Below, piece after piece: positions 1 to 7,209 of a stretch of 34,838 nt of DNA. Every line of letters begins with the position of its first letter. Position 1 is the first letter of the stretch. Position numbers and translations under genes: made by a program. The notes below the pieces were generated by a model. That model made no database searches and had not been told where the DNA came from. It worked only from the letters and a program-made list of their open reading frames with translations. The DNA comes from an uncultured Ruminococcus sp. (GTDB lineage: Bacteria; Bacillota; Clostridia; Oscillospirales; Ruminococcaceae), in the NCBI GenBank assembly GCA_947177755.1, contig CAMWVV010000005.1:1-34838 (forward strand), given 5' to 3'.

Positions 1-40
1 ATATAATTCTATATAACAGTTTTTGGTTTCATTTAATTCT

Positions 41-76
41 ATAAAAAAGTCCCCTGAAGTTTTTTCAGGGGAAGTC
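41..76 (-). terminator. Rho-independent terminator of the peptide cassette
   Basis: On the minus strand a CCCCTGA/TCAGGGG stem with an A-rich loop is followed by ACTTTTTT. It lies about 75 bases past the stop of the 143-residue membrane protein gene. It is a near copy of the asnA terminator at 947-978, so the cassette appears to use a duplicated asnA terminator. Confidence 0.85.
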
Positions 77-98
77 TCTTGTATTTAGCTTATTAATC

Positions 99-140
99 TT
101 AAAGAAATGTTATACCGTTTTCAGCACACTTTTCAATCAT
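99..140 (-). pseudogene. asnA 3'-end remnant
   Basis: Read on the minus strand, these 42 bases encode MIEKCAENGITFL and a stop. This matches the last residues of the intact asnA (MIEKCAENGITLL) with one amino-acid change. No upstream part of asnA is attached: at 141 the sequence switches to the 3' side of the membrane protein gene. It is therefore a duplicated scrap, not a gene. It indicates that the neighbouring cassette arrived with, or caused, duplication of the asnA end. Confidence 0.9.
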
Positions 141-150
141 AGGGATTTTT

Positions 151-582
151 TTAGTTTTTGGTCAATCTTACTGTTTTGTCAGGGGATACTTCTATGGTAT
201 AATCTTTGAGTACAGCTATAATCAGTGTAGCTCCGAAAGAGACTGCCAATATAATCATACTTACAGCCTGTGCAGTTTCGATTGAAAGTTCAGTTGAGAC
301 AGCAGTAACAGCAGGCACAACACCAACTATACCCATAATATTGCTTGTCCCACCAGTTAATGAAGTGGCAACAAGAGCAGTACCTGATAATGTAAGAGCA
401 GTGATTACAGCTCTTTTGGATTTTTTGGAAACTTTTGATAATTTTTCTAATTTTGCAAGTTTATGTGCTAATGGTTCTTTAACAACAATATTCTTTTCGC
501 CTCTGTTACAAGCGAACCTAAGTTCCTGCTTAGTACTTACATAAACTGCTGTATCTTTTTTGTTTTTTTTGATAAAACCCAT
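151..582 (-). CDS. Unknown 143-residue membrane protein, last gene of the peptide cassette
   Basis: I do not recognise the family. The N-terminal ~55 residues are basic and soluble, and include the stretch STKQELRFACNRGEKNIVVK. Residues ~58-78, 82-98 and 104-125 are hydrophobic and rich in Gly, Ala and Val, which gives two or three membrane segments. A short charged tail (KDYTIEVSPDKTVRL) follows. The start is supported by TAGGAG seven bases upstream. It lies 14 bases after the 38-residue peptide gene on the same strand and ends at a duplicated asnA terminator. Being third after two tiny hydrophobic peptides, it could be an immunity, export or partner membrane protein. That role is inference from context only. 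Confidence 0.75.
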   Translation of the reverse strand: MGFIKKNKKDTAVYVSTKQELRFACNRGEKNIVVKEPLAHKLAKLEKLSKVSKKSKRAVITALTLSGTALVATSLTGGTSNIMGIVGVVPAVTAVSTELSIETAQAVSMIILAVSFGATLIIAVLKDYTIEVSPDKTVRLTKN

Positions 583-596
583 ATGTTATCTCCTAT

Positions 597-713
597 TTAG
601 CATGATAAGCACACATTATCAGACATCATTATTTCAAGTATCTGATTAACTGCTTCAATAATTATTGAAGAGATTTTTACAATCTTTGAAACAAAGTTAA
701 AAATGTTTTCCAT
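597..713 (-). CDS. 38-residue amphipathic peptide
   Basis: A short open frame starts MENIFNFVSKIVKISSIII and ends in DNVCLSC. A strong AAAGGAG site lies 10 bases before the ATG, as good as those of the large genes around it. Residues 2-30 alternate Ile, Val and Phe with Lys, Asn, Ser and Glu as expected for an amphipathic helix. The two cysteines lie at positions 35 and 38. No signal peptide or double-glycine leader is seen. It lies between the 25-residue peptide and the 143-residue membrane protein with gaps of 33 and 14 bases, so the three are probably co-transcribed. The function is unknown; a membrane-active peptide is one possibility. Confidence 0.6.
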   Translation of the reverse strand: MENIFNFVSKIVKISSIIIEAVNQILEIMMSDNVCLSC

Positions 714-746
714 AAATTTCACACTCCTTTCGTAAAAATTTTAAAT

Positions 747-824
747 TCAGTCATCTTTGAACAACGCTAAAAGAGCCAATAAACAAGTACAGATTGCAAT
801 TATAGCTTCGAGAGTTTTTGACAT
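747..824 (-). CDS. 25-residue hydrophobic peptide, holin-like/type I toxin-like
   Basis: The frame begins MSKTLEAIIAICTCLLALLA and ends LFKDD. It has a short polar N-terminus, one hydrophobic helix of about 16 residues and a charged tail. AAAGGA precedes the ATG by about 11 bases. The layout resembles small holin-like or type I toxin peptides of Firmicutes, whose pattern is a polar start, the EA motif and then a Leu/Ile run. The resemblance is by eye only. It is the first gene after the promoter at 866-871, ahead of the 38-residue peptide and the 143-residue membrane protein. I saw no antisense RNA promoter on the opposite strand. Confidence 0.55.
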   Translation of the reverse strand: MSKTLEAIIAICTCLLALLALFKDD

Positions 825-865
825 AATATTTCAATCCTTTCAAATAGTTATTGTTTTTCATACAT

Positions 866-890
866 ATTATACAATATTTTTATTTGAACG
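866..890 (-). promoter_or_regulatory. Promoter of the peptide cassette
   Basis: TATAAT lies at 866-871 on the minus strand, about 42 bases ahead of the 25-residue peptide. The best -35 is weak: TGACGT at 888-893 with a 16-base spacer, overlapping the start of an (AT)n run. It lies just inside the right-hand repeat, so the cassette carries its own promoter. Confidence 0.5.
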
Positions 891-906
891 TCATATATAT
901 ATATAT

Positions 907-1045
907 ATATAATTCTATATAACAGTTTTTGGTTTTATTTAATTCAATAAAAAAGTCCCCTGCAGTTTTTTCAGGGGAAGTATTTTATATTAGCTTATTA
1001 ATCTTAAAGAAGTGTTATACCGTTTTCGGCACACTTTTCAATCAT
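907..1045. repeat. Right copy of ~140-base direct repeat (functional asnA 3' end)
   Basis: This is the partner of 1-140. Here the asnA codons continue into the intact gene, so this is the original copy or an equivalent one. An (AT)n run at 893-910 abuts its left edge. The repeat covers the last 14 asnA codons including the stop, the terminator and about 40 bases beyond it. Confidence 0.9.
947..978 (-). terminator. Rho-independent terminator of asnA
   Basis: A CCCCTG/CAGGGG stem with an A-rich loop is followed on the minus strand by ACTTTTTTA. It begins 26 bases after the asnA stop. Confidence 0.88.
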
Positions 1046-2017
1046 TTCGTCGCTCCATATTGAAGACTGTACTTCACCTATGTGTGCTTTTTCGAGCAGG
1101 AACATACAAAGTCTTGACTGTCCGATACCTCCGCCGATTGTGAGAGGAAGTGTGCCGTCTGCAATCATCTTGTGGTAGTCGTACTGCATTCTGTCCTCCG
1201 CACCTGCTTCAGCAAGCTGTTTTTTAAGGGAAGTTTCGTCAACACGTATACCCATTGAAGAAATTTCAAGGGCATTGTCAAGAACGTCGTCCCACACGAA
1301 AATATCGCCGTTAAGTGACCAGTCGTCATAGTCGGGAGCTCTTCCGTCGTGTTTCTGACCGCTTGCAAGCAGTCCGCCAATCTGCATTATGAAAACGGTC
1401 TTGTGTTCCTTGGTTATGAGGCGTTCACGTTCTCTTGGTGTTTTGTCGGGGAACATATCTTCAAGTTCCTGAGTGGTGATAAAGAAAACATCTTTACATA
1501 CATCTCCTGCAATAACAGGATAACGCAGACCAACCTTTCTTTTTACGTAAGCAACAGCCTTTACAACGCTTTTTACTGTCTCTTTAAGAAACTCAACGTT
1601 GCGTTGTTCACGGGTGATAACCTTTTCCCAGTCCCACTGGTCAACGAAAATCGAATGAGTGTTATCTGTGTCGTCGTCACGTCTTATAGCGTTCATGTCG
1701 GTATAGATGCCCTCGCCTGCGTTGTAGCCGTAACGGTAGAGAGCCATTCTCTTCCACTTTGCGAGTGACTGGACAACTTCAGCTTCACTTCCGCCGATTT
1801 CCCTGATAGTAAAATCAACTTTTCTTTCAACGCCGTTGAGGTCGTCATTGATACCGCTTCCTTTTCTTACGATAAGCGGAGCGGACACACGGTCAAGAGT
1901 AAGGGCAAAAGAAAGTGCCTGCTGGAAAACGTCCTTGATGTACTTGATAGCGTGCTGGGTTTCTCTTAAATTGAGGGCTGGTTTATAACCCTCTGGAATA
2001 TACAGCGATTTTGACAT
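1004..2017 (-). CDS. asnA: Aspartate--ammonia ligase
   Basis: AsnA makes asparagine from aspartate, ammonia and ATP in the cytoplasm. The 337-residue length fits the family (E. coli AsnA is 330). The sequence is family-like throughout: YIPEGYKPALNLRETQHAIK near the start, LDRVSAPL, the GVERKVDF segment, VDQWDWEKVI, and the C-terminal GGGIGQSRLCMFLLEKAHIG typical of class II aminoacyl-tRNA-synthetase-like folds. AAAGGA precedes the ATG. It follows asnS by 105 bases on the same strand with no strong promoter between them, so the T-box ahead of asnS probably controls both. Its 3' end is duplicated at 99-140. Confidence 0.96.
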   Translation of the reverse strand: MSKSLYIPEGYKPALNLRETQHAIKYIKDVFQQALSFALTLDRVSAPLIVRKGSGINDDLNGVERKVDFTIREIGGSEAEVVQSLAKWKRMALYRYGYNAGEGIYTDMNAIRRDDDTDNTHSIFVDQWDWEKVITREQRNVEFLKETVKSVVKAVAYVKRKVGLRYPVIAGDVCKDVFFITTQELEDMFPDKTPRERERLITKEHKTVFIMQIGGLLASGQKHDGRAPDYDDWSLNGDIFVWDDVLDNALEISSMGIRVDETSLKKQLAEAGAEDRMQYDYHKMIADGTLPLTIGGGIGQSRLCMFLLEKAHIGEVQSSIWSDEMIEKCAENGITLL

Positions 2018-2122
2018 AAAATATCATTCCTTTACTGTTTATTTAATCAGGAAACAGCGTCATTGATGCTTCCCGATGCTGTCATATTTATATTTTGCGG
2101 AACTATGATTTATTCGGAAAAA

Positions 2123-3496
2123 TTATCTGATACTGCCGACTGTTCTCGGATAAAGAATAACGTCACGGATATTTGACATACCTGTTGTATACATGATAAG
2201 TCTTTCAAATCCGAGACCGAAACCGCCGTGCGGTACAGAGCCGAATTTTCTTAAATCAAGATAATCTGAATACAAATCAAGATTCATATTTCTTTCGTTC
2301 ATTGCGGCAACAAGCTTGTCGTAATCTGCCTCACGTTCACTTCCGCCGATAATTTCGCCGACCCCTGGGACGAGAAGGTCAACAGCTGCAACAGTTTTTC
2401 CGTCGGGATTCTGTTTCATATAGAAAGACTTGATTTCTTTCGGATAGTCTGTAACGAAAACAGCCTTTCTGAAAACTTTTTCAGAAATATATCTTTCGTG
2501 TTCTGTCTGGAGGTCACAACCCCATTCAACAGGGTAAACAAAGTTTTCGCCTGACTCCTGAAGAAGCCTGATAGCCTCTGTGTATGTTACTTTTCCGAAA
2601 TCGTGTGAAATGAGTTCTTCAAGACGTGCAACAAGACCCTTTTCAAAATGTGCGTCAAAGAATTTCATATCATCGGGACAGGTGTCAAGAAGTTCACGGA
2701 TAACAGTTTTCAGCATATCTTCGGCAATTTCAATAACGTCGGGAAGTTCGGCAAAAGCTATTTCGGGTTCAATGTGCCAGAACTCAGCAAGATGTTTGGG
2801 GGTGTTGCTGTTTTCCGCACGGAAACTTGGTCCAAACGTATAAATTTTACCCATAGCCATAGCAGCCACTTCACCCTCAAGCTGTCCCGAAACGGAAAGT
2901 CCTGCACGTCTGCCGAAAAAGTCGTTTGAATAGTATTCCTCTTCGTTCTTGTACTCGTCTGAGTAACCTATTGTTGTTACATTGAACATTTCTCCTGCAC
3001 CCTCGCAGTCACTACCTGTGATAAGGGGAGTGTTTACATAGACATAGTTATTGTTCTGAAAATATTTGTGTATTGCCTGTGCAAGTACCGAACGCACACG
3101 CCATACAGCATTGAATGTGTTTGTACGTCCTCTGAGGTGTGGCATTGAACGCAGGTACTCCATTGAACAGCCTTTTTTCTGTAACGGATAGTCTGACGGA
3201 CAAACTCCGAGAATTTCAACGCCTGACGGTACAGTGTTGATTTCAACAGTGTTGTTTCTTCCCTCAACAACAGTACCTGTTACTTTTACGGCAGTTCCCA
3301 CACGTGGCTCTTTATAATCAGCGTCAGCCGACTTTTCAACAACTACCTGAATGTTTTTGAGTGAAGTTCCGTCATTTACCTCAACGAATGCAACACTCTT
3401 TGAGTTTCTGGAAGTACGCACCCAGCCGCATACAGTAATTTCCTTGCCTGTAAAATCGTGATTGTTCAGAAGTACTTTGATATCAGTATGTTTCAT
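2123..3496 (-). CDS. asnS: Asparaginyl-tRNA synthetase
   Basis: This 457-residue class II synthetase charges tRNA-Asn. The N-terminal OB-fold anticodon-binding domain includes TVCGWVRTSRNSKSVAFVEV. The catalytic domain shows motif 2 (FRAENSNTPKHLAEFWHIEPE) and motif 3 (GGFGLGFERLIMY). I chose the ATG at 3496 because GGAAG lies upstream and the next residues are the usual KHTDIKVLL start. A frame extending to 3577 only reads through the T-box terminator hairpin and is not protein. Transcription starts upstream of a T-box with an Asn specifier, so expression should rise when tRNA-Asn is uncharged. asnA follows in the same unit. Confidence 0.96.
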   Translation of the reverse strand: MKHTDIKVLLNNHDFTGKEITVCGWVRTSRNSKSVAFVEVNDGTSLKNIQVVVEKSADADYKEPRVGTAVKVTGTVVEGRNNTVEINTVPSGVEILGVCPSDYPLQKKGCSMEYLRSMPHLRGRTNTFNAVWRVRSVLAQAIHKYFQNNNYVYVNTPLITGSDCEGAGEMFNVTTIGYSDEYKNEEEYYSNDFFGRRAGLSVSGQLEGEVAAMAMGKIYTFGPSFRAENSNTPKHLAEFWHIEPEIAFAELPDVIEIAEDMLKTVIRELLDTCPDDMKFFDAHFEKGLVARLEELISHDFGKVTYTEAIRLLQESGENFVYPVEWGCDLQTEHERYISEKVFRKAVFVTDYPKEIKSFYMKQNPDGKTVAAVDLLVPGVGEIIGGSEREADYDKLVAAMNERNMNLDLYSDYLDLRKFGSVPHGGFGLGFERLIMYTTGMSNIRDVILYPRTVGSIR

Positions 3497-3520
3497 AAAA
3501 ATCTTCCTTTCGTCTTTAAA

Positions 3521-3553
3521 ATAAAAAACCGTCCTGCATAAAAAACAGGACGG
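3521..3553 (-). terminator. T-box terminator hairpin of asnS
   Basis: CCGTCCTG/CAGGACGG stems with a T-rich loop are followed on the minus strand by TTTTTTAT, about 25 bases before the asnS start. The 5' arm lies just after the AGGTGGTACCACG antiterminator element, so the two structures compete in the usual T-box way. Confidence 0.88.
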
Positions 3554-3779
3554 GAATAAAAATTCTCGTGGTACCACCTGAATTACCGCCTTGAAAAGAC
3601 AGTCACTCCTGACCGTTTAACGCACGGAAAACGTTTCACCTACTCGCTTCTAAGCTTTCAGGTCACTGCTCGGGAGTGTTATTCACACGGCTTCTGATAT
3701 GCGGATTTCAGCATTTTCCGCACTCTCTGGGAACGTCTGACCGTGTTACTTCTCTCCGTCAAGGCATTTACTGTAATTC
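3521..3779 (-). promoter_or_regulatory. T-box riboswitch, tRNA-Asn specific
   Basis: The conserved T-box sequence AGGTGGTACCACG lies at 3567-3579 on the minus strand, followed by the terminator at 3521-3553. Upstream is a long leader with an AGAGAGTG-type bulge near 3730. A Stem I arm reads GTGTGAATAACACTCC, where AAC (3678-3680) is in the expected specifier position for asparagine. Uncharged tRNA-Asn should stabilise the antiterminator and allow asnS and asnA transcription. Confidence 0.93.
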
Positions 3780-3808
3780 ATTCTAACATTTTTCTGAGAA
3801 TATGTCAA
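3780..3808 (-). promoter_or_regulatory. Promoter of the T-box-asnS-asnA unit
   Basis: On the minus strand TTGACA (3803-3808), a 17-base spacer and TAGAAT (3780-3785) form a strong SigA-type promoter just ahead of the T-box leader. The stretch 3809-3915 back to the hsdS stop holds no gene and no clear terminator. Confidence 0.85.
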
Positions 3809-3915
3809 TAGGAAATAAATTTAAAATTATTTTAACTTATATTCTGTGATATGACACTTCTTTAATTGATATATACCAGTTTATTGACTTCACTTCTGTT
3901 TTGTTACATTCATAA

Positions 3916-5100
3916 CTACGAACTTTTAATTTTAAATTGTAAAAGTTTGTCTCTGTAGTATTCGTATTGTTTTTGTCTTGCGTTTATTTCGGCAGGGAGT
4001 CCGCTTGTGAGGTCGTTGCAGAGGGTATCAAAGCGGTCAAGTATTTTTACTATTCGCTCCTGCTCCTCTATCGGCGGTACAGGAATTTTTATTTTTGCTA
4101 AATCATCATTATACAACCTTGCTATTGTACCACCTTCAGAAATTTTCCACGGATTTGTCTGATAAAAATAATATAGATATTTATTTAATACAATTTTTTC
4201 ATCATTATCAATCCAAACTATATTTGAATCCTGAAAATATGCAGGTTTTCCATCAAATATGACTGTTCTGCCGATTGTACCAGAAGCTGAAATAAGAACA
4301 TCACTTTTTTTAGGATATGAATATTTTTGTTTGTACTCGTTGAACAAGTCAGAAGAAATATAGGCGTTGGCTGTTTTTCCGAATGTTCCTATTTTGTAAA
4401 ATGGTACTCCGCTTTCAGAATTAGTCTGATTTTTCATAATTCGTTTGCACATTGAAACTCTGCCAATTTCTCCCAGTGTTTTTAATTCAACATCATCACC
4501 AAAATCCAATAGCTTATTACGATAATATGAATACTGTTTTTTGCGGAGCGTAATTTCTTGATTAAGTTTCTCTATAAGTTCCGTAAAATTGCCAAGTATC
4601 CTGACAATTTCACGCTGTACCTCTAACGGCGGAAGTTTTATCATTATTTTACCTATATCAACTAAATTAATTTTAATTGGCACAGCATTTACAAGTGTTC
4701 GTTTATATAACTCTTTTCTGCCATATTTACTTTCAATATAATATTTTAAATATTTGCTATTCAATACCTCAGTATTTGGACGTAACAAGGCAAGTGAAAC
4801 ATAATAAGCAACAGAAATATTCTTTTCAACTACTGAACAAGTGCCAATATTTCCTATTCTTGTCATAAAAATATCATTTATCTGAGGCTTTATTTTATAT
4901 TTATTATAGTCGTCCTCAGAAATGTATTTTTCTGTCGCATAAATATTATTTATATTTTCTACACTTATAAATTTAACTCCATTTTCTGTATAATTCGGAG
5001 TCTGATGTGTTCCGTCATAAATATTACATATTGTATTTAATCTGATATACTCCACACCGTCGGGACAAAGTTCATTTATCAAATCATTAAGTCTACTCAT
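3916..5100 (-). CDS. hsdS: Type I restriction-modification specificity subunit, last gene of the thi operon
   Basis: HsdS sets the DNA target of a type I restriction-modification complex. The 394-residue protein has the two-domain layout. Target-recognition domain 1 covers about residues 15-160, with a central helix region from about 165 (EIVRILGNFTELIEKLNQEI). Target-recognition domain 2 covers about 205-345, with a C-terminal helix region (IVKILDRFDTLCNDL). Both helix regions end in YYRxKLL(D/Q)F repeats. Only six bases separate it from the thiC stop. No promoter is visible, and its only SD-like bases (AGAGAAG) lie inside the thiC end, so it is probably transcribed with the thi operon. The recognition domains are clearly more AT-rich than thiC, which suggests transfer. 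No hsdM or hsdR lies in the window. Confidence 0.92.
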   Translation of the reverse strand: MSRLNDLINELCPDGVEYIRLNTICNIYDGTHQTPNYTENGVKFISVENINNIYATEKYISEDDYNKYKIKPQINDIFMTRIGNIGTCSVVEKNISVAYYVSLALLRPNTEVLNSKYLKYYIESKYGRKELYKRTLVNAVPIKINLVDIGKIMIKLPPLEVQREIVRILGNFTELIEKLNQEITLRKKQYSYYRNKLLDFGDDVELKTLGEIGRVSMCKRIMKNQTNSESGVPFYKIGTFGKTANAYISSDLFNEYKQKYSYPKKSDVLISASGTIGRTVIFDGKPAYFQDSNIVWIDNDEKIVLNKYLYYFYQTNPWKISEGGTIARLYNDDLAKIKIPVPPIEEQERIVKILDRFDTLCNDLTSGLPAEINARQKQYEYYRDKLLQFKIKSS

Positions 5101-5106
5101 TTAATC

Positions 5107-6420
5107 TTACTTCTCTGAGCAGAATTCTACTTTTTCGCCGTTGAGAATCATATTAGTTGTACGGACTGCACACATCTTTCCGCACATTGAACACGTGTGG
5201 CGGTCTGACGGCGGTGTACTTTCAAAGTATTCACGAGCCTTGTCGCCGTCAATGGCAATATCAAACATTTTTTTCCAGTCAACCGCATGACGTGCTTCTG
5301 CCATAGCGTTGTCGGGGTCTGTTGCGTGCGGAATACCTTTGGCAATATCTGCGGCGTGTGCAGCAATACGGCTTGCAATAATACCCTCTTTAACGTCGTT
5401 TATGTCGGGAAGTCTGAGATGTTCGGCAGGAGTTACATAACAAAGGAAGTCTGCACCGCTTGCCGCTGCTATTGCACCGCCTATTGCAGAAGTTATGTGG
5501 TCATATCCTGGAGCGATGTCCGTTACAAGAGGTCCTAACACATAAAACGGTGCATTATGACAGATTCTCTTCTGGATTTTCATATTTGCGGCGATTTCAT
5601 TCATTGCCATGTGTCCAGGACCTTCAACCATTACCTGCACTTCCTTAGCCCACGCACGTTCAGTCAAAGCACCAAGTTCAATAAGTTCGGAAATCTGTCC
5701 TGCGTCTGTCGAGTCGTCAATACAACCTGGACGGAGAGCGTCGCCAAGACTTATTGTACAGTCGTATTCACGGAGAATGTCAAGAACATCATCATAGTAT
5801 TCATAAAACGGATTTTCGTTGCCTGTCATCATCATCCATGCAAACAAAAGTGAACCGCCCCTTGAAACAATATTCATTTTACGCTTGTCACGGCGGAAAG
5901 CCTCAACAGCACGGCGGTTTATTCCTGCATGAATGGTCATGAAGTCCACACCCTCTTCCGCATGGGCTTTAACGACTTTCAGAAAATCTTCCGCAGTAAT
6001 TTCCAGCAGGTCTTTTTCAAGATAACCGATAGCGTCGTACATCGGAACAGTTCCAATCATAGCAGGCGACTTTTCTATAAGCTGTTTACGGAAAGTATTT
6101 GTCTTGCCGTAATTGCTCAAATCCATAATCGCTTCCGCACCAAACTTTATAGCCATGTCAACTTTTTTCATTTCGTTTTCATAGTTGTTGCAGTCTCCTG
6201 AAATTCCTAAATTAACATTTATTTTAGTCCTCATGCGTGAACCTATTCCCTCAGGTGAAATTGACTTATGATTCACGTTGCATGGTATACATACCTCACC
6301 TTTTGCAACAAGTCCGCAGAGTTCCTGCTCACTGATATACTCTTTCTTTGCAATTATTTTCATTTCGGGGGTAATTATGCTTTTTTTTGCAGCTTCCATT
6401 TGTGTACTGTAATTTCTCAT
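5107..6420 (-). CDS. thiC: Phosphomethylpyrimidine synthase
   Basis: ThiC converts aminoimidazole ribotide to HMP-phosphate, the pyrimidine of thiamine, using a [4Fe-4S] cluster and S-adenosylmethionine. At 437 residues it is the short form without the long N-terminal extension of proteobacterial and plant enzymes. Recognisable blocks are [58 protein letters not shown] and [21 protein letters not shown]. The cluster motif near the C-terminus reads CSMCGKMC (Cys410, 413, 417), so the last spacing is three residues where the textbook motif is CX2CX4C. The gene starts directly after the thiD stop and is followed six bases later by hsdS. Confidence 0.97.
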   Translation of the reverse strand: MRNYSTQMEAAKKSIITPEMKIIAKKEYISEQELCGLVAKGEVCIPCNVNHKSISPEGIGSRMRTKINVNLGISGDCNNYENEMKKVDMAIKFGAEAIMDLSNYGKTNTFRKQLIEKSPAMIGTVPMYDAIGYLEKDLLEITAEDFLKVVKAHAEEGVDFMTIHAGINRRAVEAFRRDKRKMNIVSRGGSLLFAWMMMTGNENPFYEYYDDVLDILREYDCTISLGDALRPGCIDDSTDAGQISELIELGALTERAWAKEVQVMVEGPGHMAMNEIAANMKIQKRICHNAPFYVLGPLVTDIAPGYDHITSAIGGAIAAASGADFLCYVTPAEHLRLPDINDVKEGIIASRIAAHAADIAKGIPHATDPDNAMAEARHAVDWKKMFDIAIDGDKAREYFESTPPSDRHTCSMCGKMCAVRTTNMILNGEKVEFCSEK

Positions 6421-7206
6421 TTATTCAGTTCCTTTCATGTGATTTAAAGGTCCGTTTCCGTGACCTATATCAAGCATTGCACTAAGACAGGAAGTTATAT
6501 ATTCCTTTGCAAGTCTTACGCTTTTTTCAAGTGTATATCCCTTTGCAAGATTCGATGCTATCGCACTTGACAACGTACAGCCTGTACCGTGTGTATTAGG
6601 GTTATTAATTTTTATGCCCTCAAACCATATTTTACTTTTATTTTTCGTATACAGAAAATCGTCTGCTGTATTCAGACTGTGACCGCCTTTTACAAGCACC
6701 GCACAACCGTATTTTTCATATATGAATTTAGCTGTCTGCTCCATATCTTCCGCACATGATATTTTTATTCCTGTTATAAGTTCGGCTTCCGGAATATTAG
6801 GAGTTACAAGCGTTGCAATCGGTAAAAGCATATTTTTTATCATTTCATAGGCTTCTTTAGTGCTTAAACTGCTTCCACTCGTTGCAACGTATACAGGGTC
6901 AACAACTATATTTTCTGCTTTCCAGTATTTAAGACGTTCTGCAACAACTTCTGCCGTTTCAGCATTCGGAATCATTCCTGTTTTTACGGAATCGGGGCGT
7001 ATATCACTGAAAATCATATCAATCTGCTTTGCTGTAAAATCAGTCGGAATTTCGTGTATACCCATTACACCTGTTGTATTCTGTGCCGTAAGTGCAGTTA
7101 TCACACTCATTGCATAAACTCCGTGTATTGTCATTGTTTTAATGTCCGCTTGAATACCTGCTCCGCCGGAGCTGTCACTTCCTGCTATTGTAAGTACCTT
7201 TTTCAA
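6421..7206 (-). CDS. thiD: Hydroxymethylpyrimidine/phosphomethylpyrimidine kinase
   Basis: ThiD phosphorylates HMP and HMP-phosphate to HMP-pyrophosphate, the substrate of ThiE. The 261-residue ribokinase-fold protein begins MKKVLTIAGSDSSGGAGIQA, the family signature. It continues with the GVYAMSVITALTAQNT segment and the C-terminal anion-hole motif NPNTHGTGCTLSSAIASNLA. Length and ends are normal. It lies three bases after the 85-residue membrane protein gene and abuts thiC, so it is tightly within the operon. Confidence 0.97.
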   Translation of the reverse strand: MKKVLTIAGSDSSGGAGIQADIKTMTIHGVYAMSVITALTAQNTTGVMGIHEIPTDFTAKQIDMIFSDIRPDSVKTGMIPNAETAEVVAERLKYWKAENIVVDPVYVATSGSSLSTKEAYEMIKNMLLPIATLVTPNIPEAELITGIKISCAEDMEQTAKFIYEKYGCAVLVKGGHSLNTADDFLYTKNKSKIWFEGIKINNPNTHGTGCTLSSAIASNLAKGYTLEKSVRLAKEYITSCLSAMLDIGHGNGPLNHMKGTE

Positions 7207-7209
7207 TTA

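Larger units (their letters stand above)
1..140. repeat. Left copy of ~140-base direct repeat (asnA tail plus terminator)
   Basis: This segment matches 907-1045 in the same orientation. By eye I count about ten differences, including one single-base indel. It contains the terminator hairpin and the last 14 codons (with stop) of asnA, read on the minus strand. The window starts inside or at the edge of the repeat, so its true left end is unknown. Together with 907-1045 it encloses the small-peptide cassette. Confidence 0.9.

Noticed and set aside
206-544. 112-residue plus-strand frame opposite the membrane protein gene
   Set aside because: No ribosome site, and it mirrors the minus-strand gene that belongs to a coherent three-gene unit.
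893-912. (AT)n microsatellite as a phase-variable promoter element
   Set aside because: It lies just upstream of the cassette's weak -35 and might matter, but the run is short and imperfect and there is no sign of length variation in one sequence.
1349-1768. 139-residue plus-strand frame inside asnA
   Set aside because: It is antisense to a well-conserved gene with no start signals or recognisable motifs.
3497-3577. N-terminal extension of asnS (MVPREFLFPS...)
   Set aside because: It translates the T-box motif and terminator hairpin; the real start at 3496 has its own ribosome site and matches the family start.
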